64,000 nucleotides of DNA from Eledone cirrhosa (lineage: Eukaryota; Mollusca; Cephalopoda; Octopoda; Eledonidae), in assembly GCA_964016885.1 (NCBI GenBank), contig OZ024744.1:24288798-24352797 (forward strand). Direction: 5' to 3'. Numbering within the stretch: the stretch's first letter is position 1; each line of letters starts with the position of its first letter. The translations under genes and the position numbers were made by a program. Of this stretch, positions 53,128 to 64,000 are shown piece after piece. The notes beneath the pieces are model-generated. The model saw nothing but the letters and a program-made list of their open reading frames with translations. It was not told the origin of the DNA and did no database searches.

Positions 53128-56100
53128 AATCTTAAGAACTGACTCGTTTTATAAACAGTTCAACCTTAAGAACTGACTCGTTTTAACAACAGTTGAATCT
53201 TCAAATAAAACCCGTTTTAACAACAGTTGAATATTAAGAACTGACTCGTTTTAACAGCAGTTGAACCTTAATATAAAACTCATTTTAACAACAGTTGAAT
53301 CTCAAGACAAAACCCGTTTTAACAACAGTTGAATCTTAAGAACTGACTCGTTTTAACAACAGTTGAATCTTAAGAACTGACTCGTTTTAACAACAGTTGA
53401 ATCTTAAGAACTGTCTCGTTTTAACAACAGTTGAATCTTAAGATAAACCTCGTTTTAACAACAGTTTAATCTTAACAACTGACTCGTTTTAACAACAGTT
53501 GAATCTTAAGATAAAATTCGTTTTAACAACAGTTGAATCTTAAGAACTGATTCGTTTTAACAACAGTTCAAACTTAAGAACTGACTCGTTTTAACAACAG
53601 TTGAATCTTATGATAAAACTCATTTTAACAACAGTTGAATCTTAAGAACTGATTCGTTTTAACAACAGATGAATCTTAAGATAAACCTCGCTTTAACAAA
53701 AGTTGAATCTTAAGAACTGGCTCGTTTTAACAACAGTTGAATCTTAAGAACTGTCTCGTTTTAACAACACTTGAATCTTAAGAACTGACTCGTTTTAACA
53801 ACAGTTGAATCTTATGATAAAACCCATTTTAACAACAGTTGAATCTTAAGATAAAACTCGTTTTAACAACAGTTGAATCTTAAGAACTGACTCGTTTTAA
53901 CAACAGTTGAATCTTAAGATAAAACTCGTTTTAACAACAGTTGAATCTTAAGAACTGACTCGTTTTAACAACATTTGAATCTTAAGAATTGACTCGTTTT
54001 ATAAACAGTTCAACCTTAAGAACTGACTCGTTTTAACAACAGTTGAATCTTCAAATAAAACTCGTTTTAACAACAGTTGAATATTAAGAACTGACTCGTT
54101 TTAACAGCAGTTGAATCTTAATATAAAACTCGTTTTAACAACAGTTGAATCTTAAGAACTGACTCGTTTTAATAACAGTTGAATCTTAAGATAAAACTCG
54201 TTTTAACAACAGTTGAATCTTAAGAACTGACTCGTTTTAACAACAGCTGAATTTTAAGATGAAACTCGTTTTAACAACAGTTGAATCTTAAGAACTGACT
54301 CGTTTTATCAACAGTTCAACCTTAAGAACTGACTCATTTTAACAACAGTTGAATCTTAAGATAAAACTCGTTTTAACAACAGCTGAATCTTAAGATTAAA
54401 CTCATTTTAACAACAGTTGAATCTCAAGACAAAACCCGTTTTAACAACAGTTGAATCTTAAGAACTGACTCGTTTTAACAACAGTTGAATCTTAAGAACT
54501 GACTCGTTTTAACAACAACTGAATCTTAAGATTAAACTCGTTTTAACAACAGTTGAATCTTAAGAACTGATTCGTTTTAACAACAGTTCAATCTTAAGAA
54601 CTGTCTCGTTTTAACAACAGTTGAATCTTAAGATAAACCTCGTTTTAACAACAGTTTAATCTTAACAACTGACTCGTTTTAACAACAGTTGAATCTTAAG
54701 ATAAAATTCGTTTTAACAACAGTTGAATCTTAAGAACTGATTCGTTTTAACAACAGTTCAAACTTAAGGACTGACTCGTTTTAACAACAGTTGAATCTTA
54801 TGATAAAACTCATTTTAACAACAGTTGAATCTTAAGAACTGATTCGTTTTAACAACAGATGAATCTTAAGATAAACCTCGTTTTAACAAAAGTTGAATCT
54901 TAAGAACTGGCTCGTTTTAACAACAGTTGAATCTTAAGAACTGTCTCGTTTTAACAACAGTTGAATCTTAAGAACTGACTCGTTTTAACAACAGTTGAAT
55001 CTTATGATAAAACCCATTTTAACAACAGTTGAATCTTAAGATAAAACTCGTTTTAACAACAGTTGAATCTTAATAACTGACTCGTTTTAACAACAGTTGA
55101 ATCTTAAGATAAAACTCGTTTTAACAACAGTTGAATCTTAAGAACTGACTCGTTTTAACAACAGTTGAATCTTAAGAACTGACTCGTTTTATAAACAGTT
55201 CAACCTTAAGAACTGACTCGTTTTAACAACAGTTGAATCTTCAAATAAAACCCGTTTTAACAACAGTTGAATATTAAGAACTGACTCGTTTTAACAGCAG
55301 TTGAACCTTAATATAAAACTCATTTTAACAACAGTTGAATCTCAAGACAAAACCCGTTTTAACAACAGTTGAATCTTAAGAACTGACTCGTTTTAACAAC
55401 AGTTGAATCTTAAGAACTGACTCGTTTTAACAACAGTTGAATCTTAAGAACTGTCTCGTTTTAACAACAGTTGAATCTTAAGATAAACCTCGTTTTAACA
55501 ACAGTTTAATCTTAACAACTGACTCGTTTTAACAACAGTTGAATCTTAAGATAAAATTCGTTTTAACAACAGTTGAATCTTAAGAACTGATTCGTTTTAA
55601 CAACAGTTCAAACTTAAGAACTGACTCGTTTTAACAACAGTTGAATCTTATGATAAAACTCATTTTAACAACAGTTGAATCTTAAGAACTGATTCGTTTT
55701 AACAACAGATGAATCTTAAGATAAACCTCGCTTTAACAAAAGTTGAATCTTAAGAACTGGCTCGTTTTAACAACAGTTGAATCTTAAGAACTGTCTCGTT
55801 TTAACAACACTTGAATCTTAAGAACTGACTCGTTTTAACAACAGTTGAATCTTATGATAAAACCCATTTTAACAACAGTTGAATCTTAAAATAAAACTCG
55901 TTTTAACAACAGTTGAATCTTAAGAACTGACTCGTTTTAACAACAGTTGAATCTTAAGATAAAACTCGTTTTAACAACAGTTGAATCTTAAGAACTGACT
56001 CGTTTTAACAACATTTGAATCTTAAGAATTGACTCGTTTTATAAACAGTTCAACCTTAAGAACTGACTCGTTTTAACAACAGTTGAATCTTCAAATAAAA

Positions 56101-59100
56101 CTCGTTTTAACAACAGTTGAATATTAAGAACTGACTCGTTTTAACAGCAGTTGAATCTTAATATAAAACTCGTTTTAACAACAGTTGAATCTTAAGAACT
56201 GACTCGTTTTAATAACAGTTGAATCTTAAGATAAAACTCGTTTTAACAACAGTTGAATCTTAAGAACTGACTCGTTTTAACAACAGCTGAATTTTAAGAT
56301 AAAACTCGTTTTAACAACAGTTGAATCTTAAGAACTGACTCGTTTTATCAACAGTTCAACCTTAGAACTGACTCATTTTAACAACAGTTGAATCTTCAAA
56401 TAAAACTCGTTTTAACAACAGTTGAATGTTAAGAACTGATTCGTTTTAACAACAGCTGAATCTTAAGATAAACTCGTTTTAACAACAGTTGAATCTTAAG
56501 ATAAACCTCGTTTTAACAATAGTTTAATCTTAAGAACTGACTCGTTTTAACAACAGTTGAATCTTAAGATAAAATTCGTTTTAACAACAGTTGAATCTTA
56601 AGAACTGATTCGTTTTAACAACAGTTTAAACTTAAGAACTGACTCGTTTTAACAACAGTTGAATCTTAAGATAAAACTCGTTTTAACAACAGTTGAATCT
56701 TAAGAACTGATTCGTATTAACAACAGTTGAATATTAAGATAAAACTCGTTTTAACAACAGTTAAATCTTAAGAACTGACTCGTTTTAACAACAGTTGAAT
56801 CTTAAGATAAAACTCGTTTTAACAACAGTTGAATCTTAAGAACTGTCTCGTTTTAACAACAGTTGAATCTTAAGAACTGACTCGTTTTAACAACAGTTGA
56901 ATCTTATGATAAGACTCATTTTAACAACAGTTGAATCTTAAGATAAAACTCGTTTTAACAACAGTTGAATCTTAAGAACTGACTCGTTTTAACAACAGTT
57001 GAATCTTAAGATAAAACTCGTTTTAACAACAGTTGAATCTTAAGAACTGACTCGTTTTAACAACAGTTGAATCTTAAGAACTGACTCGTTTTATAAACAG
57101 TTCAACCTTAAGAACTTACTCGTTTTAACAACAGTTGAATATTAAGAACTGATTCGTTTTAATAACAGTTAAATCTTAAGAACTGTCTCGTTTTAACAAC
57201 AGTTGAATCTTAAGAACTGACTCGTTTTAACAACAGTTGAATCTTATGATAAGACTCATTTTAACAACAGTTGAATCTTAATATAAAACTCGTTTTAACA
57301 ACAGTTGAATCTTAAGAACTGACTCGTTTTAATAACAGTTGAATCTTAAGATAGAACTCGTTTTAACAACAGTTGAATCTTAAGAACTGACTCGTTTTAA
57401 CAACAGCTGAATTTTAAGATAAAACTCGTTTTAACAACAGTTGAATCTTAAGAACTGACTCGTTTTATCAACAGTTCAACCTTAAGAACTGACTCATTTT
57501 AACAACAGTTGAATCTTCAAATAAAACTCGTTTTAACAACAGTTGAATGTTAAGAACTGAATCGTTTTAACAACAGCTGAATCTTAAGATAAACTCGTTT
57601 TAACAACAGTTGAATCTTAAGATAAACCTCGTTTTAACAACAGTTTAATCTTAAGAACTGAATCGTTTTAACAACAGTTGAATCTTAAGATAAAATTCGT
57701 TTTAACAATAGTTGAATCTTAAGAACTGATTCGTTTTAACAACAGTTCAAACTTAAGAACTGACTCGTTTTAACAACAGCTGAATCTTCAGATGAAACTC
57801 GTTTTAACAACAGTTGAATCTTTAGAACTGACTCATTTTAACAACAGTTGAATCTTAAGATAAAACATCATTTTAACAACAGTTGAATCTTAAAATAAAA
57901 CTCGTTTTAACAACAGTTGAATCTTAAGAACTGACTCGTTTTAACAACAGTTGAATCTTAAGAACTGACTCGTTTTAACAACAATTCAACCTTAAGAACT
58001 GACTCGTATTAACAACAGTTGAATCTTAAGAACGGACTCGTTTTAACAACAGTTGAATCTTAAGAACTGACTCGTTTTAACAACAACTGAATCTTAAGAT
58101 TAAACTCGTTTTAACAACAGTTGAATCTTAAGAACTGTCTCGTTTTAACAACAGTTGAATCTTAAGATAAACCTCGTTTTAACAACAGTTTAATCTTAAC
58201 AACTGACTCGTTTTAACAACAGTTGAATCTTAAGATAAAATTCGTTTTAACAACAGTTGAATCTTAAGAACTGATTGGTTTTAACAACAGTTCAAACTTA
58301 AGAACTGACTCGTTTTAACAACAGTTGAATCTTATGATAAAACTCATTTTAACAACAGTTGAATCTTAAGAACTGATTCGTTTTAACAACAAATGAATCT
58401 TAAGATAAACCTCGCTTTAACAAAAGTTGAATCTTAAGAACTGGCTCGTTTTAACAACAGTTGAATCTTAAGAACTGTCTCGTTTTAACAACACTTGAAT
58501 CTTAAGAACTGACTCGTTTTAACAACAGTTGAATCTTATGATAAAACCCATTTTAACAACAGTTGAATCTTAAGAACTGACTCGTTTTAACAACAGTTGA
58601 ATCTTAAGATAAAACTCGTTTTAACAACAGTTGAATCTTAAGAACTGACTCGTTTTAACAACAGTTGAATCTTAAGAACTGACTCGTTTTATAAACAGTT
58701 CAACCTTAAGAACTGACTCGTTTTAACAACAGTTGAATCTTCAAATAAAACTCGTTTTAACAACAGTTGAATATTAAGAACTGACTCGTTTTAACAGCAG
58801 TTGAATCTTAATATAAAACTCGTTTTAACAACAGTTGAATCTTAAGAACTGACTCGTTTTAATAACAGTTGAATCTTAAGATAAAACTCGTTTTAACAAC
58901 ATTTGAATCTTAAAAACTGACTCGTTTTAACATCAGCTGAATTTTAAGATAAAACTCGTTTTAACAACAGTTGAATCTTAAGAACTGACTCGTTTTATCA
59001 ACAGTTCAACCTTAAGAACTGACTCGTTTTAACAACAGTTGAATCTTCAAATAAAACTCGTTTTAACAACAGTTGAATCTTAAGAACTGACTCGTTTTAA

Positions 59101-60161
59101 CAACAGTTGAATCTTAAGATAAAACTCGTTTTAACAACAGCTGAATCTTAAGATTAAACTCATTTTAACAACAGTTGAATCTCAAGACAAAACCCGTTTT
59201 AACAACAGTTGAATCTTAAGAACTGACTCGTTTTAACAACAGTTGAATCTTAAGAACTGACTCGTTTAACAACAGTTGAATCTTAAGAACTGTCTCGTTT
59301 TAACAACAGTTGAATCTTAAGATAAACCTCGTTTTAACAACAGTTTAATCTTAACAACTGACTCGTTTTAACAACAGTTGAATCTTAAGATAAAATTCGT
59401 TTTAACAACAGTTGAATCTTAAGAACTGATTCGTTTTAACAACAGTTCAAACTTAAGAACTGACTCGTTTTAACAACAGTTGAATCTTAAGAACTGACTC
59501 GTTTTATAAACAGTTCAACCTTAAGAACTTACTCGTTTTAACAACAGTTGAATATTAAGAACTGATTCGTTTTAACAGCAGTTGAATCTTAATATAAAAC
59601 TCGTTTTAACAACAGTTGAATCTTAAGAACTAACTCGTTTTAATAACAGTTGAATCTTAAGATAGAACTCGTTTTAACAACAGTTGAATCTTAAGAACTG
59701 ACTCGTTTTAACAACAGCTGAATTTTAAGATAAAACTCGTTTTAACAACAGTTGAATCTTAAGAACTGACTCGTTTTATCAACAGTTCAACCTTAAGAAC
59801 TGACTCATTTTAACAACAGTTGAATCTTCAAATAAAACTCGTTTTAACAACAGTTGAATGTTAAGAACTGAATCGTTTTAACAACAGCTGAATCTTAAGA
59901 TAAACTCGTTTTAACAACAGTTGAATCTTAAGATAAACCTCGTTTTAACAACAGTTTAATCTTAAGAACTGAATCGTTTTAACAACAGTTGAATCTTAAG
60001 ATAAAATTCGTTTTAACAATAGTTGAATCTTAAGAACTGATTCGTTTTAACAACAGTTCAAACTTAAGCACTGACTCGTTTTAACAACAGCTGAATCTTC
60101 AGATGAAACTCGTTTTAACAACAGTTGAATCTTAAGAACTGACTCATTTTAACAACAGTTG
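53128..60161 (+). repeat. Approx. 7-kb higher-order unit, copy d
   Basis: Directly adjoins copy c and follows its monomer order through about 60,161, then continues with GATAAAACATCATTTT instead of restarting. It shares with copy c rare changes not seen elsewhere: ATTGGTTTTAAC (51,240 and 58,274), TTCAACCTTAGAAC with one A lost (49,306 and 56,340), and CTTAAGCACTGAC (near 53,034 and 60,068). Private changes include CTTTAGAACTG near 57,820. Confidence 0.9.
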
Positions 60162-60371
60162 AATCTTAAGATAAAACATCATTTTAACAACAGTTGAATC
60201 TTAAAATAAAACTTGTTTTAACAACAGTTGAATCTTAAGAACTGACTCGTTTTAACAACAGTTGAATCTTAAGAACTGACTCGTTTTAACAACAATTCAA
60301 CCTTAAGAACTGACTCGTTTTAACAACAGTTGAATCTTAAGAACTGACTCGTTTTAACAACAGTTGAATCT

Positions 60372-60779
60372 TAAGAACTGACTCGTTTTAACAACAACTG
60401 AATCTTAAGATTAAACTCGTTTTAACAACAGTTGAATCTTAAGAACTGTCTCGTTTTAACAACAGTTGAATCTTAAGATAAACCTCGTTTTAACAACAGT
60501 TTAATCTTAACAACTGACTCGTTTTAACAACAGTTGAATCTTAAGATAAAATTCGTTTTAACAACAGTTGAATCTTAAGAACTGATTCGTTTTAACAACA
60601 GTTCAAACTTAAGAACTGACTCGTTTTAACAACAGTTGAATCTTATGATAAAACTCATTTTAACAACAGTTGAATCTTAAGAACTGATTCGTTTTAACAA
60701 CAAATGAATCTTAAGATAAACCTCGCTTTAACAAAAGTTGAATCTTAAGAACTGGCTCGTTTTAACAACAGTTGAATCT
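60372..60779 (+). repeat. 408-bp (12-monomer) tandem duplication, copy 1
   Basis: From AACAACTGAATCTTAAGATT to the CGCTTTAAC marker and its follower, the order of 12 monomers is repeated immediately: CGCTTTAAC at 60724 recurs at 61132, 408 bp later. The first copy is normal in flank to earlier copies of the 7-kb unit (51,04x and 58,08x). Confidence 0.88.
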
Positions 60780-61187
60780 TAAGAACTGACTCGTTTTAAC
60801 AACAACTGAATCTTAAGATTAAACTCGTTTTAACAACAGTTGAATCTTAAGAACTGTCTCGTTTTAACAACAGTTGAATCTTAAGATAAACCTCGTTTTA
60901 ACAACAGTTTAATCTTAACAACTGACTCGTTTTAACAACAGTTGAATCTTAAGATAAAATTCGTTTTAACAACAGTTGAATCTTAAGAACTGATTCGTTT
61001 TAACAACAGTTCAAACTTAAGAACTGACTCGTTTTAACAACAGTTGAATCTTATGATAAAACTCATTTTAACAACAGTTGAATCTTAAGAACTGATTCGT
61101 TTTAACAACAAATGAATCTTAAGATAAACCTCGCTTTAACAAAAGTTGAATCTTAAGAACTGGCTCGTTTTAACAACAGTGGAATCT
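60780..61187 (+). repeat. 408-bp tandem duplication, copy 2
   Basis: Second copy of 60,372-60,779, nearly identical. A private CAGTGGAATC near 61,178 lies at its end. A third CGCTTTAAC marker follows 374 bp (11 monomers) later at 61506, in a different context (preceded by CTTAAGAAATGAC near 61,463), so this end of the window is a local hot spot of rearrangement. Confidence 0.86.
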
Positions 61188-64000
61188 TAAGAACTGTCTC
61201 GTTTTAACAACACTTGAATCTTAAGAACTGACTCGTTTTAACAACAGTTGAATCTTATGATAAAACCCATTTTAACAACAGTTGAATCTTAAGATAAAAC
61301 TCGTTTTAACAACAGTTGAATCTTAAGAACTAACTCGTTTTAACAACAGTTGAATCTTAAGATAAAACTCGTTTTAACAACAGTTGAATCTTAAGAACTG
61401 ACTCGTTTTAACAACAGTTGAATCTTAAGAATTGACTCGTTTTATAAACAGTTCAACCTTAAGAAATGACTCGTTTTAACAACAGTTGAATCTTAAGATA
61501 AACCTCGCTTTAACAAAAGTTGAATCTTAAGAACTGGCTCGTTTTAACAACAGTTGAATCTTAAGAACTGTCTCGTTTTAACAACACTTGAATCTTAAGA
61601 ACTGACTCGTTTTAACAACAGTTGAATCTTATGATAAAACCCATTTTAACAACAGTTGAATCTTAAGAACTGACTCGTTTTAACAACAGTTGAATCTTAA
61701 GATAAAACTCGTTTTAACAACAGTTGAATCTTAAGAACTGACTCGTTTTAACAACAGTTGAATCTTAAGAACTGACTCGTTTTATAAACAGTTCAACCTT
61801 AAGAACTGACTCGTTTTAACAACAGTTGAATCTTCAAATAAAACTCGTTTTAACAACAGTTAAATATTAAGAACTGACTCGTTTTAACAGCAGTTGAATT
61901 TTAATATAAAACTCGTTTTAACAACAGTTGAATCTTAAGAACTGACTCGTTTTAATAACAGTTGAATCTTAAGATAAAACTCGTTTTAACAACATTAGAA
62001 TCTTAAAAACTGACTCGTTTTAACATCAGCTGAATTTTAAGATAAAACTCGTTTTAACAACAGTTGAATCTTAAGAACTGACTCGTTTTATCAACAGTTC
62101 AACCTTAAGAACTGACTCGTTTTAACAACAGTTGAATCTTCAAATAAAACTCGTTTTAACAACAGTTGAATCTTAAGAACTGACTCGTTTTAACAACAGT
62201 TGAATCTTAAGATAAAACTCGTTTTAACAACAGCTGAATCTTAAGATTAAACTCATTTTAACAACAGTTGAATCTCAAGACAAAACCCGTTTTAACAACA
62301 GTTGAATCTTAAGAACTGACTCGTTTTAACAACAGTTGAATCTTAAGAACTGACTCGTTTAACAACAGTTGAATCTTAAGAACTGTCTCGTTTTAACAAC
62401 AGTTGAATCTTAAGATAAACCTCGTTTTAACAACAGTTTAATCTTAACAACTGACTCGTTTTAACAACAGTTGAATCTTAAGATAAAATTCGTTTTAACA
62501 ACAGTTGAATCTTAAGAACTGATTCGTTTTAACAACAGTTCAAACTTAAGAACTGACTCGTTTTAACAACAGTTGAATCTTATGATAAAACTCATTTTAA
62601 CAACAGTTGAATCTTAAGAACTGATTCGTTTTAACAACAGATGAATCTTAAGATAAACCTCGCTTTAACAAAAGTTGAATCTTAAGAACTGGCTCGTTTT
62701 AACAACAGTTGAATCTTAAGAACTGTCTCGTTTTAACAACACTTGAATCTTAAGAACTGACTCGTTTTAACAACAGTTGAATCTTATGATAAAACCCATT
62801 TTAACAACAGTTGAATCTTAAGATAAAACTCGTTTTAACAACAGTTGAATCTTAAGAACTGACTCGTTTTAACAACAGTTGAATCTTAAGATAAAACTCG
62901 TTTTAACAACAGTTGAATCTTAAGAACTGACTCATTTTAACAACAGTTGAATCTTAAGAATTGACTCGTTTTATAAACAGTTCAACCTTAAGAACTGACT
63001 CGTTTTAACAACAGTTGAATCTTCAAATAAAACTCGTTTTAACAACAGTTGAATATTAAGAACTGACTCGTTTTAACAGCAGTTGAATCTTAATATAAAA
63101 CTCGTTTTAACAACAGTTGAATCTTAAGAACTGACTCGTTTTAATAACAGTTGAATCTTAAGATAAAACTCGTTTTAACAACAGTTGAATCTTACGAACT
63201 GACTCGTTTTAACAACAGCTGAATTTTAAGATAAAACTCGTTTTAACAACAGTTGAATCTTAAGAACTGACTCGTTTTATCAACAGTTCAACCTTAAGAA
63301 CTGACTCATTTTAACAACAGTTGAATCTTCAAATAAAACTCGTTTTAACAACAGTTGAATGTTAAGAACTGATTCGTTTTAACAACAGCTGAATCTTAAG
63401 ATAAACTCGTTTTAACAACAGTTGAATCTTAAGATAAACCTCGTTTTAACAACAGTTTAATCTTAAGAACTGACTCGTTTTAACAACAGTTGAATCTTAA
63501 GATAAAATTCGTTTTAACAACAGTTGAATCTTAAGAACTGATTCGTTTTAACAACAGTTGAATCTTAAGATAAAACTCGTTTTAACAACAGTTGAATCTT
63601 AAGAACTGATTCGTATTAACAACAGTTGAATATTAAGATAAAACTCGTTTTAACAACAGTTAAATCTTAAGAACTGGCTCGTTTTAACAACAGTTGAATC
63701 TTAAGAACTGTCTCGTTTTAACAACACTTGAATCTTAAGAACTGACTCGTTTTAACAACAGTTGAATCTTATGATAAAACCCATTTTAACAACAGTTGAA
63801 TCTTAAGATAAAACTCGTTTTAACAACAGTTGAATCTTAAGAACTGACTCGTTTTAACAACAGTTGAATCTTAAGATAAACCTCGTTTTAACAACAGTTT
63901 AATCTTAACAACTGACTCGTTTTAACAACAGTTGAATCTTAAGATAAAATTCGTTTTAACAACAGTTGAATCTTAAGAACTGATTCGTTTTAACAACAGT
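61188..64000 (+). repeat. Rearranged, partial right end of the array in view
   Basis: Contains pieces of the 7-kb unit in changed order: a shortened version around 61,450-61,510, then a stretch matching about 51,480-52,380 and 58,500-59,450 (the 33-bp TCGTTTAACAAC monomer is at 62,355), then one matching the 46-50 kb part, and near 63,670-63,720 a jump to the GGCTCG/CACTTG region. The final bases (63,860-64,000) are ordinary monomers, so the array continues past the window. Confidence 0.7.

Larger units (their letters stand above)
1..64000 (+). repeat. 34-bp satellite DNA array filling the window
   Basis: The entire window is a head-to-tail array of a 34-bp monomer, about 1,880 copies. The shared half reads TCGTTTTAACAACAGTT and the second half is usually GAATCTTAAGAACTGAC or GAATCTTAAGATAAAAC. 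Reading line by line I found no stretch that is not this repeat, no inverted monomers, and both ends lie inside the array. Monomers range from 31 to 34 bp; length changes are rare small deletions, so the phase is kept over kilobases. Coding use is excluded for the consensus: the + strand of a type-A monomer has stops in all three frames (TAA at position 7, TGA at 17, TAA at 24), and on the - strand stops in two frames combined with the 34-bp frame shift close every reading frame within a few monomers. This is typical of eukaryotic heterochromatic satellite. The family and host are not recognised. Confidence 0.98.
27000..64000 (+). repeat. Right domain built on an approximately 7-kb higher-order unit
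   Basis: Marker CGCTTTAACAAAAG occurs only here (C at 30924, 31978, 34561, 37856, 40439, 46690, 48696, 51379, 53689, 55729, 58413, 60724, 61132, 61506, 62661), as do AACACTTGAATC and GAACGGACTCG. Their order and spacing repeat with offsets of 5,878-7,034 bp, showing successive copies of a unit of about 200 monomers. The copies differ by whole-monomer insertions and deletions and by nested duplications. The last copies run out of the window. Confidence 0.85.

Noticed and set aside
1..64000. CRISPR array (direct repeats of about 34 bp)
   Set aside because: There are no unique spacers: monomers adjoin directly and all parts of the unit repeat. Length, composition and absence of cas genes also speak against it.
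1..64000. Repeat protein or other coding sequence
   Set aside because: The consensus has stops in all three + frames within one monomer; on the - strand the 34-bp period shifts the frame so every frame meets a stop within a few monomers. Short open stretches are chance.
1..64000. Telomeric repeat
   Set aside because: The unit is 34 bp, AT-rich on both strands, with no G-rich strand or short TTAGG/TTTAGGG-like motif.
1..64000. Plasmid or phage iterons, or a bacterial replication origin
   Set aside because: Iteron sets are short and sit beside a rep gene. Here are about 1,880 copies over 64 kb with no genes.
1..64000. Pure assembly or synthetic artefact
   Set aside because: Monomers differ by many stable variants, and copies show nested private and shared indels that make a consistent history. 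Local false duplication of identical tracts cannot be excluded without read depth.

Overview
The whole 64 kb window is one uninterrupted block of satellite DNA. A 34-bp monomer is repeated head to tail from the first base to the last, roughly 1,880 times (64,000/34), always in the same orientation. I found no unique sequence, protein-coding gene, RNA gene or transposon insertion anywhere in it. The array enters at base 1 and leaves at base 64,000 in mid-array, so the true locus is larger. An AT-rich (about 29-32% GC in the consensus monomers), non-coding, long homogeneous tandem array points to nuclear heterochromatin of a eukaryote (centromeric, pericentromeric, subtelomeric, sex-chromosome or B-chromosome). 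I do not recognise the family and cannot name the species.

Monomer level. The shared first part is TCGTTTTAACAACAGTT, followed by one of two main second parts: GAATCTTAAGAACTGAC (type A) or GAATCTTAAGATAAAAC (type B). A and B often alternate, giving a 68-bp dimer. The two 17-bp halves of type A resemble each other (9 of 17 positions, TTAA at the same place in each), suggesting that the 34-mer grew from a 17-bp ancestor. Many recurrent variants (for example CAGCTG for CAGTTG, TTCAACC, TCTTCAAATAAAAC, GAATGTTAAG, CTCATTTT) mark individual monomers and let long-range copies be followed.

Long-range level. Variant monomers recur in the same order, so the array is built from nested duplications of many monomers. 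Left domain (1 to about 23.3 kb): offsets of about 3.9-4.0 kb at the start, a 1,665-bp unit (49 monomers minus 1 bp) in about three copies between 9.1 and 13.9 kb, and a block of about 8.7 kb (0.5-9.15 kb) copied about 12.4 kb downstream (12.9-21.6 kb). Middle (about 23.3-27 kb): transition, with a 1,054-bp (31-monomer) duplication. Right domain (about 27-64 kb): a higher-order unit of about 7 kb, seen as related copies from about 29.6, 36.5, 46.1 and 53.1 kb, with a partial related stretch at 42.6-46.1 kb and a rearranged, partial end after 60.2 kb. Inside it are a second 1,054-bp duplication, a 408-bp (12-monomer) duplication and several deletions.

There are no genes to work together. The biology here is array evolution by unequal exchange, conversion or amplification, and possibly a chromatin or DNA-binding role of the monomer. 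All block boundaries were found by eye from marker variants and are approximate, usually to within a few monomers. Offsets between named markers were counted directly.
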